From Aphrocallistes beatrix (Eukaryota > Porifera > Hexactinellida > Sceptrulophora > Aphrocallistidae), in NCBI GenBank assembly GCA_963281255.1, contig OY725505.1, positions 2,232,001 to 2,296,000 on the forward strand: a DNA stretch of 64,000 nucleotides. Direction: 5' to 3'. The notes under the pieces were generated by a model. The model ran no database searches. It worked only from the letters and a program-made list of their open reading frames with translations, and was not told the origin of the DNA. The stretch's first letter is position 1, and each line of letters opens with the position of its first letter. Position numbers and translations under genes: made by a program. Shown in pieces: positions 36,372 to 48,800 of this stretch.

Positions 36372-36862
36372 TCACATACACACACAATAATCGAGTTTTA
36401 ATAGTAAGGATATATATATATATATACGTATATATATATATACAGTCGACTCTCGTTAACACGTACACCAAGGGACCGTGGATATTTGTACTCCTTATCC
36501 GGAGTACGTATTAACCGAAGTACGTACATAGCCACATTTGTCCAAAATACTTAATATACATAGTGATAACTACGTGAGAGTATGAAATTGTACTTGTCAA
36601 ATAGAGAATTCATTATCCATGTTGTATTAACGATATTCGACAGCATTTTCCTTGAGAAATATCTGTCTAGTATCTATCTACGTACATACTACGAACCATA
36701 TTCGAAGTGCTCGTAGGCACACACCTGTTCGTATTATCCGTGTTCGTGTTAACCGGAGTTCGTTTGTATATATTTTGCCATAGATTAGGTTGGGGAATCA
36801 AAACTTGTACTTCTTATCCGATTGTACTCCTTATCCGTGTTCGTATTAACGAGAGTCGACTG

Positions 36863-36893
<31 letters not shown>

Positions 36894-39800
36894 AATTTGT
36901 TTACTTTATGTATCTATTGTAAACAAAAGTAAACAAATAATTTATCATATCGATCTGAAAATGTGATATTCGAAATCTACACCCCTGAAAACTACATGTC
37001 AACCGTTGAAATCAAGTTTCTAGCATATTTTTGTCATTTGTTTACTTTATGTGTCTATTGTAAACAAATAATTTATCATATCGATCTGAAAATATGATAT
37101 TCGAAATCTACACCCCTAAAAACCCCATGTCAACCGTTGGAAGCTAGTTTCTAGCCTATTTTTGTAATTTGTTTACTTTATGCATCTATTGTAAACAAAA
37201 GTAAACAAATAATTTATCATATCGATCTGAAAATATGATATTCGAAATCTACACCCCTAAAACCCCATGTCAACTGTTGGAAGCTAGTTTCTAGCATAAT
37301 TTTCAAAATTCGTCAAATCGTGTGATAATATGTATATAAAGGTGTGAAAATATAGAAATAACCTTTTTAACTGCCATACACTATAATATATAATTGAGAC
37401 ATTCATAAAACCTATTGCTTTGAAGTATTAATTACAATTACAGCTTACAATATTGTCGTATAATGATTTCTATTGTGAGAGTGAAGCCGTACATAGTATT
37501 GTATAGAAAAGGTGTGAAAAATTGTTTTTCATTTTTTTGCAGAGGTGTGAAAATTTCGCTTAGGTCTTAGAACTTAATCGTAGATTCATCATTTGACACC
37601 TACATGCCAATTTTCACATCTCTACGACTTGCCAATTCTTCAATCAATTCGGACAAACAAACAAAAAATCCTAGCATTTTAATATATAAGATATACACAT
37701 TAATCGAGTTTTAATAGTAAAGATATATTAAAATGCTAGGATTTTTTTAAAAAAATAAATGTATTTGTCCGAATTGATTGAAGAATTGGGAAGTCATAGA
37801 GGTGTGAAAATTGGCATGTAGGTGTCAAATGATATGACTACGATTAAGTTCTATGATCTAAGCGAAATTTTTACCTCTCTGCGAAAAAAATGAAAAACAA
37901 TTTTTCACACCTTTTCTATACAAAATAAATGACTACACTCACGATAGAAACCATTGTACGACACTACAATGGATCGTCATTGTTATTAATACTTCAAAGC
38001 CACAACTTATGTTTGATATCTTAAATGTATTATAATGTATGGCAATATTTTTACACCTTTATATACATATTCTCACACCATTTGATGAATTTTGAAAATA
38101 ATGCTAGAGACTAGCTTCCAACGGGTGACTTGGGGTTTTCAGGGGTGTAGATTTCGAATATCATATTTTCGAGTAAATTTGATGATCAATTTGTTTACTT
38201 TTGTTTACATTAGATACATAAATTAAACAAATCTCAAAAATATGCTAGAAACTTGCTTACAACGGTTAACATGGGGTTTTCAAGGGTGTACTATGTTGAT
38301 AGTTGATAGATAGTCAGGTAATTAATATGTTATGATAAGCACAATATAATTAACGCAATAATTGAGTGGGACGAATTAATGAAGAAGCTGTGTATACTCA
38401 GACAAGCGATTAATTAAGTGCTGGCCCGAAAATGTTCTTTCTTTGTACTGTTTTATCGACAAATTCATCTGTGAGAGAATCAAGTTCCATTGTACGAACG
38501 ATATCTCTGTGTGCAGACAAGATTGCGCAATGATTCAGCCTCTGTTAAGTCTGACTGCTTTGTAAATATGTGTGGATCCTACGTAACATGCTAAACGAAC
38601 GTTCAGCTTCGCATGTACTCACAGGCAGGCACAAATAGATAACACATAATGAGTGCATATTGGAGATCATCCATTTCGACGCGTCTTCATCGACGAGTTT
38701 CCTTCTCAATATATCAACCGTCATTGAGGCATTCTCCTGACGGCACCTTTCAAACCACATATTCCTCTCGAAACACAGATTATCAAGATGGACGTCATAA
38801 AAGAGTACCAGCCTTGTCAGGTCTACATCTGTCATCTTTTTCTCTTCAAGAGTGCAGCGAATCAGTTTCACTATGTCGAGATTTTGCTTTGAGTAACGCT
38901 CAGTTAGGGCCCTTGAACTTGTTTCCATCACCGATATAAAAAGATCTGTGCAAAATTCTTTAATTTAGTCATCAGTTGTCCTTAGGTTTCTTGGCGTAGT
39001 AAACCTGAATCAATGGCTGACCATCTGAATCGGAAGAATCTCGAACTCGTTTAGAAGCCATTGTGATAAATCAAAGGGAGTAAGAAGCGAATCTAACTGG
39101 TTACAACAATAACCCATTTATAAGATTAATCACAAATGATGTACATTGTAATTACCACTTCATGGGTATTAGGATGAATATTATGCAACCCAATTAAAAG
39201 GGATGATATAAAATCGAGGTGACACAATAACAATCATGGAGTTATTCATTTTGGTAGACGAAATTGTTGTGAATAAAATTATGGTCAAGATATCGTTAAG
39301 ATCTCAACATCAAAAATTAAACAAACCGGTTTTCAATTTCCAAATCTGGGGGGGCCGCACCCCCAGTTTTAAAAGCTGGGGGGGCGCGCCCCCCCTGACC
39401 CCCCCCAACTTTCCGCTTATGTAGACACATAATGTAAACAAATTACAAAAATGGGCTAGAGTCTAGCTTCCAACGGTTGACATGGGGATTTTAGTGCTGT
39501 AGATTTTGATATTATATTTTCGGATCCATATGAGAAATTATTCGTCGACCTTTGTTTACAATATTTATTTAAAGGAAAAAAATTCCAAAATATGTTTGAT
39601 TGAGTGACTCTAGGCGCCCGCAGGGCGACTCTGCGGACACTGTGTGTCCGCAAGCCGCGCAGCGCAAGCAAGCGAAGCGTGCTTGTTGTCATTAAGATAG
39701 ATGGAAATTTTCCGAAAATATCAATATAATTTAGTGATATTAAATCTCTATTTTAATGGCTAGGAAAGGTTTTATAAGATTTTACATAGGAGAATCCAGG

Positions 39801-42800
39801 CGTTTTAGTTAAGCGTATACAGTCTGTTAACTTGAAATTGGGTGCATTTTTGATGTTTTATATATCCTATGATAGTTAATCTTACATATTAAAACGCTAG
39901 GATGTTTTTTGTGTTTGTCTGAATTGATTGAAGAATTGGCAAGTCGTAGAAAGATGAAAATTGGCATGTGGATGTCAAATGATATAACTACGATTAAGTT
40001 TGAAGATCTAAGCAAAATTTCCACAATTCTGCCAAAAAAATGGAAAACAATTTTTCAATATACGTGTATATGACTTCACTCTCATAAGAGAAATCATTTT
40101 ACAACACTACAATATATTGTCATTGATATTAATACTTCAAAGCTACAACTTCTTCTTGGGTGGTGCAGTGGTTAGGGCGTTTGAATAACAATACTTAGGT
40201 AGCGGGTTCTAACCTCGCTCTAGTCATTTGCATTTTACTCCCAATTACATTGCTTTGGTAATGTAATCTGAGCCTACACTCTTGCAGAGCCTTAGTGAGC
40301 TGAAAGCACTAAGGATGTCATCTCGTTTAAAGGTAAAGTTTAGTCAGGTGCTATCTTTCTTGCCTACTGTTAGCCGAGTTTTTCTCTGTAAACATGCTAT
40401 CATATGCATACACACATGCCGCATACACCACAGTCAGCAACTATCAGTAGGTTTAGCACCTCACCCAGATTGAAAACCCCCTGAGAACATATTAGCATGG
40501 ATTCGGGGGGGTATATAAATCTATAAACTTAACTTTAACTTTATAATATATAGCATAAAAAAGGTTGTGTGGATATTTTCACATCATTTGACGAGTTTTG
40601 AAAAATATGCTCGAGACTAGCTTCCAACGGTTGACATGGTATCTCTTATATGTCTATTCAACTCTACTGTAGTTCCATATCATCATTATCACAAAATGGC
40701 GGATCTGATTTCACATCAAAATTTTGGATGAATAGATCTTTGATTGGTTTGAATAATTTTAAATCAGTATTCCTCTCACAATCTCCTGCAGAAAAGAACA
40801 GTTATCCTATTCTGAATAAATTTGTAAATGAGGAGTTTCTTTTATCTGTTACCCAGCATTTGCCTGACATTATCCGACTACAAGCTATGTTATTCAAAGA
40901 CTTTGGGTTTCGAATTGATAAAACTTATGCCAAAAAGAACTCTATAGAGCAGATTCTCAAAAGAATTCCATCAGGTGTATATATTTTGTTTAAATGAATG
41001 TTTTGCTCTGAGATTAATTTATTTTTAACTTTAGTGACGATGGTAAAACCTTTTTAGTGACGATGGAAAAAACCTTTAAAGAAAATACACAGTGGGAAAA
41101 TTGGGTAGATTGAAACCGTTTTTTCTCAAGGAAAAAGCAGACGATTTTGAAAAACACCTAACTGCAAATTCACTTACAATTTTTATTGTTCAGACTCCAT
41201 AGAACACGATTGTATCTCCACTGATGAGAATTTTTGCACGAATTTCCTGAAACTCTTTTTAAAACCGCATAATTTACTGCTTAAATCTTCTAATATCCGC
41301 GTTAAAATTGCAGGAAGTCTTGTATTTCCCTAAATAATCACCCTAGCAATAATAAATTCCATACTAATTTTATTGAATCGTGACAATTTTGTCAAAAATT
41401 CCCTTCCCGCATTATCTTTATCTTATATATTAAAATGCTAGGATTTTGTTTGTTTGTTTGTTTGTCCGAATTGATTGAAGAATTGGCAAATCGTAGAGAT
41501 ACGAAAATTGATGGGTGTTACTTTAGCAGCGGATTCAGCAGTGGATTCGCCGTGTCGCACTTAAATGTTACTAACTTCATGAATTTAGGTCCGATTTGAA
41601 ATCTGATTATATCAATGTGTAGAGGAGGTCTGGACGTTTCATAATCTCAGTTCAAACCCCGAAATATCCAGTGATGACTTAGCATTGACCTTTTAATTTT
41701 TTCACGGTTTTTCTTGAATATCTCAAAAGCTATACGAGCTATTGAATCTATCTTAGACACATATGTGCTCCAGGTCTGGACGTTCATGTAGTTAAAATTT
41801 TAAGTCGATAAGTTAAGATTTATGGTCGATTCAATTTTTCATAGTTCATAAGTGTTACTTTAGCAGCGGATTCGCCGTGTCGCACTTAATTGCTAATAAC
41901 TTTAGGCCGTTGCTAGGAACGGCCAACCTAAACATTCTCCAAATATGGCCAATATATATATATCAAATGGCTGGAAATTTAGTGCTGGACCCGAATTAAA
42001 CAATAAAAATGTGATCTGGTGTGATTAAAAGTAGATAATACTGATAGATTCAACTCCGGTGATATCACATTATTAAATGTAAAATTCAAATATTAATAAT
42101 TCGTTCAAAAATTAATATTAAGTTGAAATTTGAAACACAAAATATACCAAGGCTGAAATAAACGTAGTTTAAAGGAAAAGTTTTATCATAAATATTTCAC
42201 GAGATATTAACCAAAAACTGAGACCGAAATTTGATGTGTCACTGCTAACTCATTTTGTAAGAATTTAAAAATTAAACTTAAAAATTAAATACACCAACTC
42301 TCTTCTTTCCACTGGTATGATTATTTTTTATCTAGAACGGATACCTTTCGAGTTATAAGCGATTAAGTGTGACTTCGAATCTGCGTCTAACACTAGTGTG
42401 CGAGCCAAACCAGTAAAAAATTGAACCGACCACAAATTCACCAAATTTTAACTTATTAGCTTCAAAATTTAATATCACAAACGTCCAGACCTCCTCTACA
42501 CGTTGGCATTATTAGATTTCAAATCGGATCCAAATTCATAAAGTTATTAGCATTTAAGTGCGACACGGCGAATCCGCTGCTAAAGTAACACTTATGAACT
42601 ATGAAAAATTGAATCGACCGTAAATCTCAAGGCTCCCAACCTGTCAAAGCCAGGAGCGTTCGGGTCTCCCCGTAAGTCGAGAAGGAAATCAACACCCAGG
42701 TAATCAGATGCTAGAGAATGGGCTCATTCGACAATCCTCCTCGCCTTGGGCAAGCAGAGTGATACTAGTGCAGAAGAAAGACATGTCCTATCGGTTTGCC

Positions 42801-45800
42801 GTCGACTACAGGGATTTGAATGACCAGACTAAAAAGGATTCTTACCCTCTGACAGATGTCAACGACATCTTGGACAAACTACAGGGTAGTACGTTCTTCT
42901 CATCTTTGGATGGTGTTAGTGCTTATTGGAGTATCCCGATTGTGGAACCCGACCGAGAGAAGACAGCCTTCATTACACCAAGCGGGCAATTTGAATTCTG
43001 CGTTATGCCCTTTGGGTTATTCAATGCGCAAGCCACGTACCAACGAGCAATAGACTCTGCCCTTATAGGAGCTACCAATAGCCTTCCGTATATAGACGAC
43101 ACACTGACTTTCTCACGTTCCTTCGACGAACACCTTCGACACCTCCGTTTAGTCTTAGAGTCCTATCAGTCCGCTAATATGCAGCTCAAGCGGGACAAGT
43201 AAGTTCGCGTTCAGCGAGTCCGAGTTCCTAGGTCACCTATTGTCCAAAGATGGGTATCAACCCCTTCCTAGCCTAGTAGCGAAAATTAAGAGCCAGCCTC
43301 GACCGCGGGACTTGAAATAACTCCTTTTTTTTTTTTTTAAATTTTATTATTTTCTTCATCATTAAATCCCGCTCAGAAGAAGTACAGTGAAATCCTGGAT
43401 GGGATTCTCTATCGGAGAAATCGTATCATAATCCCAGCATCTCTTCGCCAGTCCGCACTAGAATTGGTACACCGAACTTATAATGTATATGTTACCTTGC
43501 GGGCAGGACTAGATAATTTCGAAAGGGGGAGTGATGTCATGTCGCTAATTAGTTAGTTCTCACTAGGGTTTGGAATTATCCGTCTTTCACAAATATCCGG
43601 ATACCGAATACTTTTTCATCAGAGTATCCGGATATCCGGATATCCGCCTACAAATAATACCTGTCTTTCACATGTATTACCTAAGATAATTGACTAATTC
43701 AACGAACATTAATTATTAATCTAAACGAATGACAAAATAAGTAATGATGTGTAATATATTAGTCTAATTCTTTTGATTCTTTAAATAACTTCTGATGAAA
43801 CATAAACTATCTAAAGTATCATCAGCTAATCTAGATCGTATTTTTGTTATGAAGAGACCAGCAGCCGAAAACGCTCTTTCAGACTCTATGCTAGTTGGAG
43901 GTATTGTGTCCAAAGCTTCCGAGACTAAGGTGAGATTTTTTGACTTTGTACCAGTCTTTCTGAAGAGATCCAACTCATCACTTATAATTTGATCTAATGT
44001 CTGAGTGGGAATCTTGACGTTTGTGGTAGTTGTTGATTCGCGAATAGCACTTTCAAGTTCAACCAGCATTAGGTTAGTAGGTTGCATGAGACCTGGGCTT
44101 GTGAAGTTGTGTACAATTTCACAAGGAGCTTCTTGACCAGCATTACTCTCCTCGAATATCCCTTCAACGTTTATGAATTGCGATTCAGTATCTGAAAATT
44201 CGCTAGGAAATAATCTCAAAAATAATCTCTTAATAGTTGAGACAAGGGTGGAATTGTTTGTCTGTACTCCAGATATTCCACTTGGGTTAAGAAGAAAACG
44301 ATATATATTCACAATATTATTTTGTTTTCGTTCGAGAAAGCGCTTCTCTACAGCCGATTTCAGATCTTGACAGAATGAAATTGACGAATTTTTATCAAAC
44401 TGATCCATCAAAAATCGGTATACCCCTTCAGCTGAGAGCAAAGTTGCATCTCTACGACTTAAGGCACAAACAGCTATCTCAATTGGTTTTAGGCATCGAC
44501 AAATATGATCAAGAATCTCCCAATCAATTGAGTCCATCTTCTCTGTAGCTGCAATATCGATCAATGCTTTGCTTATAGGTTTTTTAAGAGATATGAATCT
44601 ATCTATCATTGCTAGCAGACTGTTCCAACGAGTTTTGCAATCAAGAAGGAGAGATAACTCTTTGCCATTCTCTTCTCGCACATATTTCTGGAGGATTGAA
44701 TTCTTAACCAGTGATCTTTTGAAGAGACGCACAATTCTCCGAACCTTAGAAATTACTTCCTCTATCCATTCTCTAAGTAATGGAGGTGGAATACTATAAT
44801 CAATACCGCCATCTAAATCAGTAATGGCATCATCACTGAATTCCTCTTCATCAAGGGGCATCTTTTCAATAAAGCTTGAGGTAGGTGAATATAAAAAATC
44901 ACAAACGGCTAAATGAATCCCGTGTGCATAACAAAGCTGTTGTTCTGGTTCGATCAGTTTACCATACTTAACCATAAGTGAGGCTCCATCATTAACAGTT
45001 GCTACAATATGTTTGCTTAGAACTAAACCATATTCCAAAAGTTTATGGCTAACCATCTCAACTACTTTCTCAGCTGGCATACTTCCTGATATCCTTTGCA
45101 TACCCAAATTCCAAAAACATTCTTTGGTATGCAAATTAATATTCATAAATCTGCGATTATGACATGAAGTATACTCATCTAATGAAATACTGAATCTTGT
45201 TCCTTTGAGAAGTAATCCTGATATTTGTCTTGACAAATTTTATTTAATACTTTTGCTGAAGGAAATGACAAGTCTTGCTGCAGTTTTCGGGCACAAAGGT
45301 GGGCTATATCCTTTTTCATTCAAAGATCTCCTAATGAATTGACTTCTTACTATTCCATGGAAGCTAAATCCATCCTCCGCAGTAAGTCTAGAGATAATTT
45401 CTGCTAAAGACTCCTTCTTGGTATACTGTAGAATTTCTGATTGATTATTACATTTCTTCTTTGCCGTTTCTGGGAACTCATTAAAACAAATTTTGTGCTT
45501 CGAGCGGCAATGATTTCGCATAGCACTAGTACAACCGCCCTTACAACAAATTTGTGTATTACATATATTGCATGTTGCTAAATCGCCCTGTCGTGAAAAA
45601 TGTTGCCAAACTTCAGATTTCTTTACTTGAATTGTGGACATGTAGAATATAATTGGAGGAAATATTTTGATAATATACTTATAGTCATCTTGTAGCTGAT
45701 AGAATCAGATAGATAGTCGAGTAGTATGTATAGAAATGTGTTATAGCAAAACAATCATTGTTATTGGTATTATGCTTGAAGCTTGTCAACAGCAACGAAT

Positions 45801-48800
45801 CTATATTTGTATCAGATTTGTTATAACGATTTTAAACGAATCAATTGTATGAATCCGGATATCCGTCAGGCTAATATCCGGATAGCGGATAATTTGTATG
45901 GTTTAGGTAACCGGATAGTATCCGGATATTACTATCCGGATTCCAAACCCTAGTTCTCACCCATTAGTTCTCTAGTCACATGATTAGTATAGTATTGCTA
46001 TAGTTCGGAGATTGTAGGTACCAACCAACTTAGTTTTCTTAACTGTGTCTGTCTAGATAATTACAAGGTATTTATTCTAGATATTTTACTGACGTCTCTA
46101 ACAAATCTACGATTAATTTCGAAAATCTAAGCGAATTTTCACACCTCTGCAAATAAAATGGAAAACAATTTTTCACACCTTTTCTATACTACTATGTACA
46201 GCTTCACTCTCACAATATAAATTCACTGTACGATACTTTTGTAGGCTGTCATTGTTATTAATACTTCAAATCAATAACTTATATAGATGTCTCAATTATA
46301 TTATAGTGTATGGCAGTAAAAAGGTTATATGTATATTTTCACACCTTATATACATATTTTCACACGATTTGCTGAATTTTGAAAATTATGCTAGAGAGTA
46401 GCTTCCAACGGGTGACATGGGGTTTTAGGGGTGTATATTTCGAATATAATATTTTCTGATCCATATGAGAAGTTATTGGTTAACATTTGTTTACAATATT
46501 TATATAAATTAAACAAATTCCCAAAATAGGCTAGATTGAGTAACTCCAAGCACCCGCAGGGCGACTCTGCGGACACACAGTATCCACAAGCCGCGCAGCG
46601 CAAGTAAGCGAAGCGCACTTGTGCTATATATAAATATTGGAGATTTCAGGAATTTGGAAGTAATATTTCAATATTAATCTGAAATTCATATTTAGATCAG
46701 AAATCTGTTTTGGATGAATATAATAGATGTTTAACATCACTTTTTAAAGCCTTGAAACAGATTGGAAAGACGGTATTAACTCAATGGAGATTGCCTCTCC
46801 CGAATAAAGATACTTCAGATTTTGATTTTAACACTGAATTGATATACTTCCTTCCTACTCCCATGAAAGAAAGCAAATTGATATCGTCTCTTATTGACAT
46901 CCTTGTTTGTTCTCATAATTCTCTTGTACATGAATTTGAAAACAAAAATATAAGGTGAGCCAATTTTTCATTGATTATACGTACATATTGCACCAAATTT
47001 GGCCTTATGGTAGAGATTTGAACCTGAGTCCAAATTCTGAAATATATTCATATTATTTCGGGCCTTTAACCGTAGAATGCCCAGAGGGGACACAGTGTCC
47101 CCGATATCGCGGATGTCTCCCAGCCATTTTATATGGCACTGAAGCCATATAAATGCTGAGCCTTCTACAGTCAATTTCTATTTTTAGGAAACACACTAAT
47201 TAAAAATGACGACCAGATAGGGCTGATTCCATGCTGGCCTATTATACATATATACTTTCTAAGGTGGGTCTATTACAAACAACTTCCTTACCTAAGCCTC
47301 AGTGACTACCTTTAAATTGATTGTTATTCTTCTCGTTTATACCACATACCCAATTTTTAAATTTAGTTTATTTTGTATAGCTTTAAAGCAAAGAAATTAA
47401 GTGTTCTGAACATCCGACATTATCATTTAATTAACTTTCAAGACTCCTTCCATTCTCTTTTATTGTCTCAAATCAATTATCAGCTTCCATTATCACAGGA
47501 TAATTCAGTTACTTATGACTTTAAAAAAATTGAGGAAGAATTTGCAGAGCGATATTTGAGAATGAGTCTAATTCTTATTTACGAGAGGTCATTATTTGAG
47601 TTTAAGAGAGAAGCTTATGATCCAATTATTTTCCAAAAAGTGAAAGAACAAGTTAAACAGGTAATCCTTGTACATTACATAATAACTTTAATGACTACAG
47701 AGCAAAACTGGTACGTCATATGTAGTAATAGTTATTTTGTTTTGAAAAATGTATTGTAGCATCTTTACAGGATTGCAGGTACGAGAAATCGTTCTATCAC
47801 ATTGATTCTTTAGTGCATTGTTTATTCTCCTCGTTATGAATACAAAACATATTAATCGAATAATAATCTTGAAGTTTAATGATGCAAAATTAAACAAACA
47901 AGTCTTACATATCTTGAGCTTACACTGTAAGAACACTTTGTGAATCTCCAATTTTAATAGATTGTATATTAACATTCTACACATATGATAATAAAAAAAG
48001 ACGACTCATCATTCTGTTATTACACAGTGCCGGATTAAGCACGTGGCAGAAGTGGCATATGCCACGGGCCCCGCGCTTTTAGGGCCCCGCACTTTCATTT
48101 ACTTGTGCCTCAAGATCACCAACTGTTCTGGTGAATGATCGTCCTCTAAACTCCGACTCATAAAAATCAGTTACGATCGTGTATGACTCAGACCCGCTTG
48201 AACAGCCTCACTCTGCTTAGCGTAGAATATGAACTTCTTCGTGACATTGATTTGTCATCACTTATTCGTGACAAGTGCGCTTCGCTTACTTGCGCTGAGC
48301 GGCTTACGGACACTGTGTGTCCGCGAGTCGCCCTGCGGGCGCCTAGAGTTACTCAATCTAGCCCATTTTGAGAATTCTTTTTATTTATGTATAAATATTT
48401 TATAAATATTTGTCCACCTGGTCCAGCCATCTGCTAGGCATAATACAAGCTGTTAGTAATAGCATGGTTTGCCCTGACCAGTACTATGGGCCCCGCGTAA
48501 AAAATATGCCACGGGCCCCGCGCAACCTTAATCCGGCCCTGTTATTACATCATCATTTCGCGTCAAAAAGTGAAAAACTGAAAATTTTTCGAGTGAAATC
48601 GATTAAAACAGTAAGTCAGACGTACAAGTATTTAGAGATATTATCTAACTTATAATTAATCATTGTGATCCTAGACGCCCAAAGGACGCCTCGGCGTACA
48701 CAAAGTGTCAGCCAGCCGCGCAGCGCAAGCAAGCGAAGCGTGCTTGTGTTTCAATAATAATGAAACAAACTGCAATTCACATGGATCATTTGATTTCTTA

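Larger units (their letters stand above)
37725..39688 (+). repeat. family B repeat interrupted by a hAT derivative
   Basis: It begins TATTAAAATGCTAGGATTTT with GAATTGATTGAAGAATTGG, is interrupted at about 38300-39418, and resumes with ACATAATGTAAACAAATTAC. It ends GCAAGCGAAGCGTGCTTGT at 39687. Confidence 0.75.
42630..46085 (+). mobile_element. Ty3/gypsy-type retroelement fossil, partial, with a hAT in its LTR
   Basis: The internal part (about 42.63-43.53 kb) keeps the fingers and palm of a reverse transcriptase. A purine-rich tract precedes an LTR starting at 43535. A hAT transposon (43564-45952) is inserted 29 bp into that LTR, which continues from 45953 to about 46085. No 5' LTR, gag or complete integrase is present. 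The element is broken, with several interruptions and large losses, and is older than the hAT it hosts. Confidence 0.8.
47986..48747 (+). repeat. family A repeat interrupted by a hAT MITE
   Basis: AAAAAAGACGACTCATCATT precedes the MITE. ATCATCATTTCGCGTC resumes after it, and the copy ends AAGCGAAGCGTGCTTGT at 48747. It lies in the intron before exon j. Confidence 0.7.

Noticed and set aside
40155-40230. Functional tRNA gene
   Set aside because: A and B boxes are present, but the sequence does not close an acceptor stem and continues into a SINE body.
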